Assembly: GCA_011682715.1 (NCBI GenBank)
Contig: JAACEC010000074.1
Coordinates: 1-6,664, forward strand
Direction: 5' to 3'
Length of the DNA stretch: 6,664 nt
Source of the DNA: Pseudomonadota bacterium
GTDB taxonomy: Bacteria > Hydrothermota > 32-111 > QNBC01
Positions 1-5,650 of this stretch are shown in pieces (position 1 is the stretch's first letter; every line of letters starts with the position of its first letter). The translations under genes and the position numbers were made by a program. The notes beneath the pieces were generated by a model. The model saw only the letters and a program-made list of their open reading frames with translations. It was not told the origin of the DNA and searched no databases.

Positions 1-48
1 CTCATCTTCTTGACAAAGAACCATCCTAAAAGTATCATTGAGTTATGA
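1..48 (+). CDS. Possible 3' tail of an upstream gene (partial, frame uncertain)
   Basis: The first frame is open from the window edge to a TGA at 46-48, giving 15 residues that end in KSIIEL. It would overlap the next start as ATGA, the usual arrangement for translational coupling and in keeping with the overlaps further down this operon. A second reading is equally open: frame 3 gives HLLDKEPS and stops at 27-29, leaving a 15-bp gap. Sixteen codons cannot decide between them, and a good promoter occupies the same bases, so the segment may be mainly intergenic. No function can be assigned. Confidence 0.27.
   Translation, partial: LIFLTKNHPKSIIEL
10..38 (+). promoter_or_regulatory. Sigma70-type promoter of the glycosyltransferase-mrfA-mrfB operon
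   Basis: A perfect -35 hexamer TTGACA (10-15) is followed by a 17-base spacer and a -10 hexamer TATCAT (33-38), five of six matches to TATAAT. Counting the -10 element as -12 to -7 puts +1 at position 45, the A of the first ATG of the glycosyltransferase gene. There is no purine-rich Shine-Dalgarno sequence before that ATG, so this promoter would give a leaderless transcript. The hexamers and spacing are seen directly; promoter activity is inferred. Confidence 0.6.
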
Positions 49-1193
49 ATATTTTACTCGTATCCGATGCACCGCTCGATGAATCGGAAATCGGCTATAA
101 AACACAAAATATAGCAATGGAGCTTCTGAAACACGGGCATACCGTAACGGTTATTTCATTCGAATATACGGAAAATGATACACATCCCTTCAATGCAAAG
201 AACATTATATTCAATTCAACCCCTCTGAACTTCGAAATACCCGTATATGAAAAGTGTAGTTACAGTAATACGCTGTATCACAACCTATCCGACGAGAATA
301 TAAAAATCCTTAGAGAGCTTCTCGTATCGGAACTAAATGAAATTACAAGGGAATACACATTTGATGCCGTTGTTTTCTCTCATATTACCCCTTTACTGCT
401 TTTGAAAAACACACCGAAAATCCCTACATTTGTGATGGCTGAAATAGACGAAGCCAACATTATTAACGAAGCGGATATCCCGGAATATATAAAGATTCGA
501 AATAGCGATTTTACACTGATCTATTCAGAGAAATACTCTCGAGATACTATTCTCCGTTTATATTCGCAAAAACCTCCGCAATCACTCCGGTGGAACGGTT
601 TCTATAATAGATCCATTTTCCGTCATCACGATGAAAATTTCGATGAAATTCTCGAAAAATATAATTTCGAGGGGGGCAATAATATTCTCCTTCCTCCACT
701 TAATCTTACGAACAACGAGGTCACTCGATTTACCGATATGGCAGAACTGTTTTCACTTTTTGAGTACGATGTGAATTTTATAATGCTTACAGACGAAGAG
801 AAAACAAAAACCGAAAATTTGTCCTCATCTATCCGCATAATAACCCCTGAAAGTCGTTTTCACCGCGCCGTTCTCTACAACAATGCGATATGTGCATTGA
901 TTCCTACCGATAAACCCTTCCCTCCAAGCGTCGTATTTAACCTCGTTGCAAGTGGCGTAAAGGTACTTGCCAGACGATACGACTACATGAAAGACATAGA
1001 TATTCCGCATCTATACCTCATCGATGAAACGGATTTAATCTCCCTCGCTCGTGGTATAATTGAAATGTTAAAGGGCGAGGATTTCACTGCCGATGAATTA
1101 AAAGCAGTAAAAAAATACTCTTTCCAGAACAGTTTTGACGATTTCTTGAATATAATAGATGAAACCACACATGAATATAGATCAGATAATTGA
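45..1193 (+). CDS. Glycosyltransferase family 4-like (GT-B fold) protein, probably without a normal donor site
   Basis: A 382-residue protein laid out like a GT-B glycosyltransferase. The N-terminal Rossmann-like half opens with MNILLVSDAP and continues with LLKHGHTVTVIS (28-38 region), matching the helix and strand after the first loop of GT4 enzymes. A second alpha/beta domain starts near residue 212. The family normally transfers a sugar from a nucleotide donor to a lipid, glycan or protein acceptor. Two donor-site signatures are altered: the G-R...K-G loop corresponds to PPLNLTNNE (217-225) with no Arg or Lys, and the E-x7-E motif corresponds to residues 291-299, with Pro and Asn in place of the two glutamates. 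It may therefore be a pseudoenzyme or use an unusual donor. No signal peptide or membrane segment is evident. The ATG at 45 has no Shine-Dalgarno and lies at the predicted transcription start. Its 3' end overlaps mrfA by 35 bp (23 bp if mrfA starts at 1171), so the two are probably co-translated. Confidence 0.72.
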   Translation: MNILLVSDAPLDESEIGYKTQNIAMELLKHGHTVTVISFEYTENDTHPFNAKNIIFNSTPLNFEIPVYEKCSYSNTLYHNLSDENIKILRELLVSELNEITREYTFDAVVFSHITPLLLLKNTPKIPTFVMAEIDEANIINEADIPEYIKIRNSDFTLIYSEKYSRDTILRLYSQKPPQSLRWNGFYNRSIFRHHDENFDEILEKYNFEGGNNILLPPLNLTNNEVTRFTDMAELFSLFEYDVNFIMLTDEEKTKTENLSSSIRIITPESRFHRAVLYNNAICALIPTDKPFPPSVVFNLVASGVKVLARRYDYMKDIDIPHLYLIDETDLISLARGIIEMLKGEDFTADELKAVKKYSFQNSFDDFLNIIDETTHEYRSDN

Positions 1194-3444
1194 TTCTCTA
1201 AAATCCAATAACGCCTTCATGAAAAATGTTACAAAATGGGAAACCATCCCCGAGAAGGAAGGGATTTATTCGTCGATTTCCGAAGATATTGCACCAAACC
1301 TGAAGGATGCCCTTGCAAAGAACGGTATTAATGAACTGTACAGGCATCAGGCAGAGGCGATTTCTCTCGTTCGTGAAGGTAAAAACACCGTTATCGTAAC
1401 ACCAACGGCTTCGGGTAAAACACTATGTTACAATATTCCCGTTATGGATACCTTTCTCAAAGATAACTCGATGCGAGCACTTTACCTTTTCCCTACAAAA
1501 GCCCTCTCTCAAGATCAGCTCCACGGACTCTTGAATCTTAATGAACTTACAGGAGCAGGGATGAAAGTCTTTACATTCGATGGAGATACACCGGTCAGTG
1601 CCAGAAAAGCCATTCGGAATGTCGGCAATATTGTCGTAACAAATCCTGACATGCTGCATCAAGGGATACTTCCCAATCACACAAAATGGAGCAGACTATT
1701 TACCGATTTAAAACATGTAGTAATCGATGAAATGCACCAATACAGGGGCATATTCGGCAGTCATGTTGCAAATGTAATACGAAGATTGAAGCGTATTGCC
1801 CGTTTTTACGGCTCCGACCCGATCTTCATACTCTCCTCGGCAACGATAAAGAATCCGAAGGAACTCGCCGAAAATTTAATCGAAGAGGATGTAACGCTTA
1901 TCTCCAAAAGCTATGCTCCGGCGGGAGAAAAACACTATATTCTCTACAACCCACCTGTTGTAAATTACGAACTGGGAATCCGTACATCGTATATAAAAGA
2001 AACCATGCGAATTGCCGAGCACTTCATGAGAAATGATATTAAAACAATTATATTCGTCCGCACAAGAACAGCAGTGGAGTTGCTTACAACGTACCTCAAG
2101 GAAAAGGCAAAGAGGATGCACAAGAATCCCGAGATCGTTCAGGGATACAGGGGCGGATATCTCCCACTGGAACGGAGAAAAATCGAGAAGGATCTAAAGG
2201 AAGGAAAAATCACAACGGTTATTAGCACAAATGCGCTGGAACTCGGTATAGACATAGGCAGTCTCGATGTCTCCATAACGGCAGGTTACCCGGGAACCAT
2301 ATCGAGTTTTCTGCAGCAATCGGGAAGAGCCGGCAGGAGAAATTCCACGGCAATCTCCATAATTGTAGCTTCAAGCGCCCCCATTGACCAGTTTATGATC
2401 AATCACCCCGATTATTTCTTCGGGAATTCCCCCGAATCGGGCATTATAAATCCCAATAATCTGATAATTCTCATCAACCACATAAAATGTGCTGCATTCG
2501 AACTACCCTTTTCCGACGGAGAGAAATTCGGTGTCGATACAACAGAGGAAATACTGAAATATCTCGAGGATAATGGCATACTCCATCATTCCGAGAACAA
2601 ATGGTACTGGACGGAGGCTATCTATCCTGCCGAAGAGATAAGTCTCAGAAGTGCTACGACGGAGAATTTCGTTATTGTAGACATATCAAGCTCCCCTAAC
2701 AAGGTAATCGGAGAGATGGATTACTTCAGCGCTCCGATGTTACTTCATAAAGATGCAATCTACATACACAGGGGGATTCAATACCATGTGGACAATCTCG
2801 ACTGGGAGAAAAAAAAGGCGTATGTGAAAAAGGTCGACGTGGGTTACTATACCGACGCTGAAATGAAAACGACCATTGATATATTATACGAAGACGAAGA
2901 GAAGATATTTGGATTCGGAAAGCTGAATTACGGAGATATAAGCGTTCGCAGTACACCGACAATATTTAAGAAGATTAAACTGTTCACCCATGAAAACATC
3001 GGCTGGGGTAAAATCGAGTTACCGGAACTTGAAATGGATACAAGCGCCGTATGGATTGAATTGAACTACGACCATATGGAAAACGGAATGAGTGATGACG
3101 ACTTTGTCGGAGCTATGAAGGGATTTGCAAATGTATTGAAGAACATAGCTCCTATCCATCTTATGTGCGATCACCGCGACATAAGCGTTTCCACATACGT
3201 ACGCTATCCGAAAACCGATAAACCGACGATTTTCATTTACGACAATTACCCCAACGGCATCGGACTGTCTCGAAAGCTTATGGAGCTGTTTTACGATGTC
3301 TTAATCGAAACCGGAGAACTCATAACGGGATGCCCGTGCAAAAACGGATGCCCCTCATGTGTTGGACCCGCCCTCGATGTGGGGGAACACGGAAAAGAAA
3401 ATGCCCTGAATCTCATAAAATTCATCCTGTCCCATGAACATTGA
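1159..3444 (+). CDS. mrfA: MrfA/YprA-type DEAD-box DNA helicase with C-terminal zinc-binding (DUF1998-like) domain
   Basis: A 761-residue superfamily 2 helicase. All motifs are intact: Q-like RHQ (62-64), Walker A TPTASGKT (81-88), motif Ia FPTKALSQDQ (111-120), Ib TNPDMLH (161-167), Walker B DEMH (190-193), III SSAT (226-229), IV IIFVRTR (297-303), V STNALELGIDIG (356-367), and VI with arginine finger QQSGRAGRR (386-394). The C-terminal domain ends in a Cys-x-Cys-x3-Cys-x2-Cys site (C725, C727, C731, C734), the four-cysteine zinc site typical of the MrfA family. Length and many sequence blocks match Bacillus subtilis MrfA (749 aa, compared from memory), an ATP-dependent 3'-5' helicase for mitomycin C repair that acts with MrfB. 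Neither possible start has a Shine-Dalgarno; ATG 1171 (residue 5) fits the family N-terminus better than ATG 1159. It overlaps the upstream gene and, by 11 bp, mrfB. Cytoplasmic. Confidence 0.95.
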   Translation: MKPHMNIDQIIDSLKSNNAFMKNVTKWETIPEKEGIYSSISEDIAPNLKDALAKNGINELYRHQAEAISLVREGKNTVIVTPTASGKTLCYNIPVMDTFLKDNSMRALYLFPTKALSQDQLHGLLNLNELTGAGMKVFTFDGDTPVSARKAIRNVGNIVVTNPDMLHQGILPNHTKWSRLFTDLKHVVIDEMHQYRGIFGSHVANVIRRLKRIARFYGSDPIFILSSATIKNPKELAENLIEEDVTLISKSYAPAGEKHYILYNPPVVNYELGIRTSYIKETMRIAEHFMRNDIKTIIFVRTRTAVELLTTYLKEKAKRMHKNPEIVQGYRGGYLPLERRKIEKDLKEGKITTVISTNALELGIDIGSLDVSITAGYPGTISSFLQQSGRAGRRNSTAISIIVASSAPIDQFMINHPDYFFGNSPESGIINPNNLIILINHIKCAAFELPFSDGEKFGVDTTEEILKYLEDNGILHHSENKWYWTEAIYPAEEISLRSATTENFVIVDISSSPNKVIGEMDYFSAPMLLHKDAIYIHRGIQYHVDNLDWEKKKAYVKKVDVGYYTDAEMKTTIDILYEDEEKIFGFGKLNYGDISVRSTPTIFKKIKLFTHENIGWGKIELPELEMDTSAVWIELNYDHMENGMSDDDFVGAMKGFANVLKNIAPIHLMCDHRDISVSTYVRYPKTDKPTIFIYDNYPNGIGLSRKLMELFYDVLIETGELITGCPCKNGCPSCVGPALDVGEHGKENALNLIKFILSHEH

Positions 3445-4585
3445 AGATCAATTGAAACGTCTCTCAAAGGAAAATAGGGGGGAAAATACAAGAACGGGGA
3501 ACAACTTCCGGATATACGAAAAGAAGTATCCTTTCCCCCTCACAATGGGGAAGTACACACTACATACCACATTTACATTGGAGGAGATAACAAAAATCAC
3601 GCTCCCTGAGAGTGCCATAATTGATGTAAAGGAAATTCTCTTTTTCGATACGGAGACAACCGGGCTATCCGGCGGAGCGGGAACAATTCCTTTCCTCGTG
3701 GGATTCGGATACTTTACCGATACCGATTTTACTACCAAACAATTTTTTTTGGAATCTCCTTCTTCGGAACATACCATGCTTGAGGAGATCAACGACATTA
3801 TAAGTAGATACAATTACATTGCTTCATACAACGGAAAAGGGTTCGACACACACATTCTCGAAACCAGATTTATCTTAAATAGGATGCAATCCGAGCTCAC
3901 CGATACCAGTCATATCGATCTCCTATATCCGTGCAGAGCATTTCTTAGAAGGTATCTCGGTAGTGCATCATTACAGGATGTCGAGAGAGGAATCTTGAAC
4001 TATACAAGGTCTGATGATATTCCTGGAGCTCTCATTCCCTATGTCTATTTCGACTTCTTGAAAAATGGTAACGAAGAAAAGATAAACGCAGTGATTGAGC
4101 ATAATAGATTCGATATACTTTCACTTGCATTTATTATAAAACTCCTTGATGATCTCATGGGCAACCCTGCCGAATCTCCACACGATCTTATTTCCCTGTC
4201 AGCGGCAAACTATTTGAAGAACAAACATATCCCTCAGGAGGCAAAAGCGCATTTTGAAAATCTCATCAGAAGCGGAAATAACGATACTCTGCGAAAAGAA
4301 GCGAAAAAAAATCTATCGATGTTACTTAAAAGGGAAGACATCAATAAAGCCTCTGTCCTATGGGAAGAGGAAAAAGATGAACTCTACGCTGTCGTAGAAC
4401 TTGCCAAATATCACGAACATAGAACGAAGCAGATCGATATGGCATTAAAAATAACAAATGAAGGACTCAATAAATGCCGCTTAATGATGGAACTGGGAAA
4501 TGATAATTCTAGGTATTTCTACGATGACCTCAAAAAAAGAAAGAGGCGATTGCTCCGTAAAATCAAACGACAAACTAAAGCATGA
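3434..4585 (+). CDS. mrfB: MrfB/YprB-type DEDD (ribonuclease H-like) exonuclease with TPR-like C-terminus
   Basis: A 383-residue protein with an RNase H-like exonuclease domain: motif I FFDTETTGLSGGAG (70-83; D72, E74), motif II YNGKGFD (132-138; D138), motif III EHNRFD (222-227; D227, with H223 four residues before it). These four acidic residues bind the two metal ions of DEDD exonucleases. Helical repeats resembling TPRs follow (about 255-345), then a very basic tail (366-383). B. subtilis MrfB is about 413 aa; the N-terminus before motif I is some 35 residues shorter here. It is expected to degrade DNA at lesions exposed or unwound by MrfA, whose gene overlaps its start by 11 bp. No Shine-Dalgarno precedes ATG 3434, so translation probably depends on ribosomes finishing mrfA. 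The 3' end overlaps the convergent permease gene by 11 bp with no room for an intergenic terminator. A G6 run (3477-3482) lies near the start and a T8 run at 3743-3750. Confidence 0.93.
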   Translation: MNIEDQLKRLSKENRGENTRTGNNFRIYEKKYPFPLTMGKYTLHTTFTLEEITKITLPESAIIDVKEILFFDTETTGLSGGAGTIPFLVGFGYFTDTDFTTKQFFLESPSSEHTMLEEINDIISRYNYIASYNGKGFDTHILETRFILNRMQSELTDTSHIDLLYPCRAFLRRYLGSASLQDVERGILNYTRSDDIPGALIPYVYFDFLKNGNEEKINAVIEHNRFDILSLAFIIKLLDDLMGNPAESPHDLISLSAANYLKNKHIPQEAKAHFENLIRSGNNDTLRKEAKKNLSMLLKREDINKASVLWEEEKDELYAVVELAKYHEHRTKQIDMALKITNEGLNKCRLMMELGNDNSRYFYDDLKKRKRRLLRKIKRQTKA

Positions 4586-5330
4586 TATGCAGAGCGTCAA
4601 ATATAAGTTTGGTGGCAACCAGTAAAAGCAGTATGGAAAAAGCCCTCTTCACATTTTTATTACTCACCTTTCTTATCATAAAATGCGAACCTATCTGGCT
4701 TGCAATAAAAACGGCTACAATGCTTATGGCGGCGAGTGTCCAGTTCATCTCCATATGAGGAATATGCCCGGCAAAACCGGTTATGGAGCTACACGCTGCA
4801 ATAACAATCCCCGTTGCGGCGGCTTCTCTCCCCTCATAACCGAGAACGAGTAGGAGAAGTATAAAAAGCGGCCCTCCCGCTCTTCCTATGAGTCCCGCCA
4901 GAAATGCGAGTATTCCGCCTACGAAAAGCCCTATTATCCATTTCCATCGTTTTGATTTCACATGAAAAACAGGCATCCATCCGGTGAGAACCAGGAACCC
5001 CGCAACAAAATCCAGAGCGGCAAATATGATAATAAGCACTTCCTGTCTTATGAAAACTGACATAGTCGCTCCGAGAGGTGCCATGAAGACGGCGACAATC
5101 ATAACGGGAAGACCTATGTCAAACCTGACCAGTTTGTGCCTCATGTAATTAATTCCCGCCGTAACCGTCGTTACAATGCTCAAAAGAAGACTCAAAGGAA
5201 TAGCTTGTGTCTTAAAGTTTAATCCCGACCAATACAAAATCGGGGCATTAAGAGGACCACCACCACTACCTATAACAGGAGCGACAAGTGCCACGAGGAA
5301 CAAAAGAAAGGGAATTACAATATATTCCAA
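4575..5330 (-). CDS. TauE/SafE-family membrane permease (putative anion or sulfite/organosulfur exporter)
   Basis: A 251-residue, highly hydrophobic protein with about eight predicted membrane segments (roughly 4-20, 43-62, 72-93, 97-118, 131-162 possibly as two, 168-188, 196-217, 227-247). It shows the internal two-fold repeat of the TauE/SafE family: IGSGGGPLNAPIL (20-31 area) and the matching IGRAGGPLFILL (148-159 area), glycine-rich turns followed by proline in each half. Family members move sulfite, sulfoacetate, taurine-related or other small anions across the inner membrane; the substrate cannot be read from sequence and the neighbours give no clue. The start is TTG: the codon at 5330-5328 lies five bases after AAGGAG, and a TAA at 5342-5340 blocks upstream extension in frame. 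It is transcribed divergently from the lipoprotein gene and converges on mrfB. Confidence 0.88.
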   Translation of the reverse strand: MEYIVIPFLLFLVALVAPVIGSGGGPLNAPILYWSGLNFKTQAIPLSLLLSIVTTVTAGINYMRHKLVRFDIGLPVMIVAVFMAPLGATMSVFIRQEVLIIIFAALDFVAGFLVLTGWMPVFHVKSKRWKWIIGLFVGGILAFLAGLIGRAGGPLFILLLLVLGYEGREAAATGIVIAACSSITGFAGHIPHMEMNWTLAAISIVAVFIASQIGSHFMIRKVSNKNVKRAFSILLLLVATKLIFDALHIML

Positions 5331-5335
5331 ACACT

Positions 5336-5341
5336 CTCCTT
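5336..5341 (-). promoter_or_regulatory. Shine-Dalgarno sequence fixing the TTG start of the permease
   Basis: On the minus strand AAGGAG lies five bases before the TTG at 5330-5328. An in-frame stop just upstream and the lack of a nearby ATG make this the only sensible start. Confidence 0.75.
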
Positions 5342-5356
5342 ACTGTTTCGGAATCT

Positions 5357-5362
5357 ATTATA
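5357..5362 (-). promoter_or_regulatory. Putative -10 box of the permease gene
   Basis: The minus strand reads TATAAT, a perfect -10 hexamer, placing +1 near 5350 and giving a leader of about 20 nt that still contains the AAGGAG site. The position 16-18 bases upstream (around 5379-5386) reads CTCTTT/CCTCTT and is not a recognisable -35, so the promoter may be weak, activator-dependent, or a chance match in AT-rich DNA. Confidence 0.4.
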
Positions 5363-5460
5363 TATAAATTACGGGAGAAAAGAGGGTAGATAGGTATAGA
5401 CATATTAATCACATAATGGAAATAAATGAAAGAGAGGGTTCCTTTTTATTCCCACGATTT

Positions 5461-5551
5461 CATTCCGGTAATGGAGATGCTGAAACAAGTCCAGCATGAC
5501 AACATTGAGTGTCTGGTATAGCCGATTCGCTCATTGTAGGGGACGAAATGA
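5461..5551. repeat. Cluster of short inverted repeats, probable remnant of a dispersed palindromic repeat
   Basis: Four stems can be drawn. CATTCC (5461-5466) pairs with GGA-G-ATG (5473-5479) with one bulge. ATGCTG (5477-5482) pairs perfectly with CAGCAT (5492-5497) across a 9-base loop. TGAGTG (5506-5511) pairs with CGCTCA (5528-5533) with one G-T wobble. TCATT (5531-5535) pairs with AATGA (5547-5551). The combination of a CATTCC start with GATGCTGAAACAAG and CAGCATGAC resembles intergenic palindromic repeats scattered through many bacterial genomes; that likeness is from memory. Whether it is repeated in this genome cannot be seen from one copy. Confidence 0.4.
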
Positions 5552-5590
5552 TCTGCCTGCGCTGTGAATGCAGTTGAGTATTACATCTGT

Positions 5591-5619
5591 TTGACAGGAC
5601 AAGGAATAAATAATAATAT
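5591..5619 (+). promoter_or_regulatory. Sigma70-type promoter of the lipoprotein gene
   Basis: A perfect -35 TTGACA (5591-5596), a 17-base spacer and TAATAT (5614-5619, four of six matches to TATAAT) within a very AT-rich stretch. Predicted +1 is near 5626, giving a leader of about 25 nt that contains the Shine-Dalgarno sequence at 5641. The spacer shows no obvious homopolymer, so any length switching would act in the coding sequence rather than here. Confidence 0.65.
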
Positions 5620-5640
5620 TAATAATATCTTATGAAATGA

Positions 5641-5646
5641 AGGAGG
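5641..5646 (+). promoter_or_regulatory. Shine-Dalgarno sequence of the lipoprotein gene
   Basis: AGGAGG, extended to AAGGAGGGG over 5640-5648, ends four bases before ATG 5651. Two nearby ATGs (5632, 5637) run into stops within a few codons, so 5651 is the start. Confidence 0.75.
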
Positions 5647-5650
5647 GGTA

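Larger units (their letters stand above)
5342..5590. other. Divergent intergenic region, no credible gene
   Basis: Between the permease start and the lipoprotein promoter no reading frame has both a ribosome site and a protein-like translation. By hand count, 5341-5460 is about 31% GC, 5461-5580 about 48%, and 5581-5640 about 22%. The left part carries the permease -10 box; the central GC-richer part carries several short inverted repeats (described separately). No tRNA, riboswitch or strong terminator was recognised. Confidence 0.6.

Noticed and set aside
671..676. G6 runs in the glycosyltransferase-like gene (671-676) and near the start of mrfB (3477-3482)
   Set aside because: Six bases is below the length at which frequent slippage is usually seen, and there is no domain-boundary or stop arrangement like that at 6045.
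1135..1156. Internal promoter for mrfA from TTGACG (1135-1140) and TATAAT (1151-1156)
   Set aside because: The spacer is only 10 bases, far too short, and the bases 17 upstream of the TATAAT are not a -35. The TATAAT codes for part of Asn-Ile-Ile in the glycosyltransferase-like gene and is probably chance.
2809..2816. A8 run in mrfA (also A8 at 4304-4311 and T8 at 3743-3750 in mrfB) as phase-variation tracts
   Set aside because: Runs of A or T of this length are expected in AT-rich coding DNA, encode ordinary Lys or Phe, and lie in housekeeping repair genes.
4510..4575. Terminator for the permease gene beyond its stop, in the minus-strand T-rich stretch
   Set aside because: The possible stem is only three or four base pairs (GAG/CTC); the T run simply complements the Lys-rich tail codons of mrfB.
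5176..5367. Plus-strand reading frame of 63 codons across the permease start
   Set aside because: It is antisense to a clear TauE/SafE gene, has no ribosome site and no recognisable protein pattern.
5416..5499. Small reading frame of 27 residues starting at ATG 5416
   Set aside because: No ribosome site before the ATG, and the second half is a translation of the inverted-repeat island; unlikely to be a gene.
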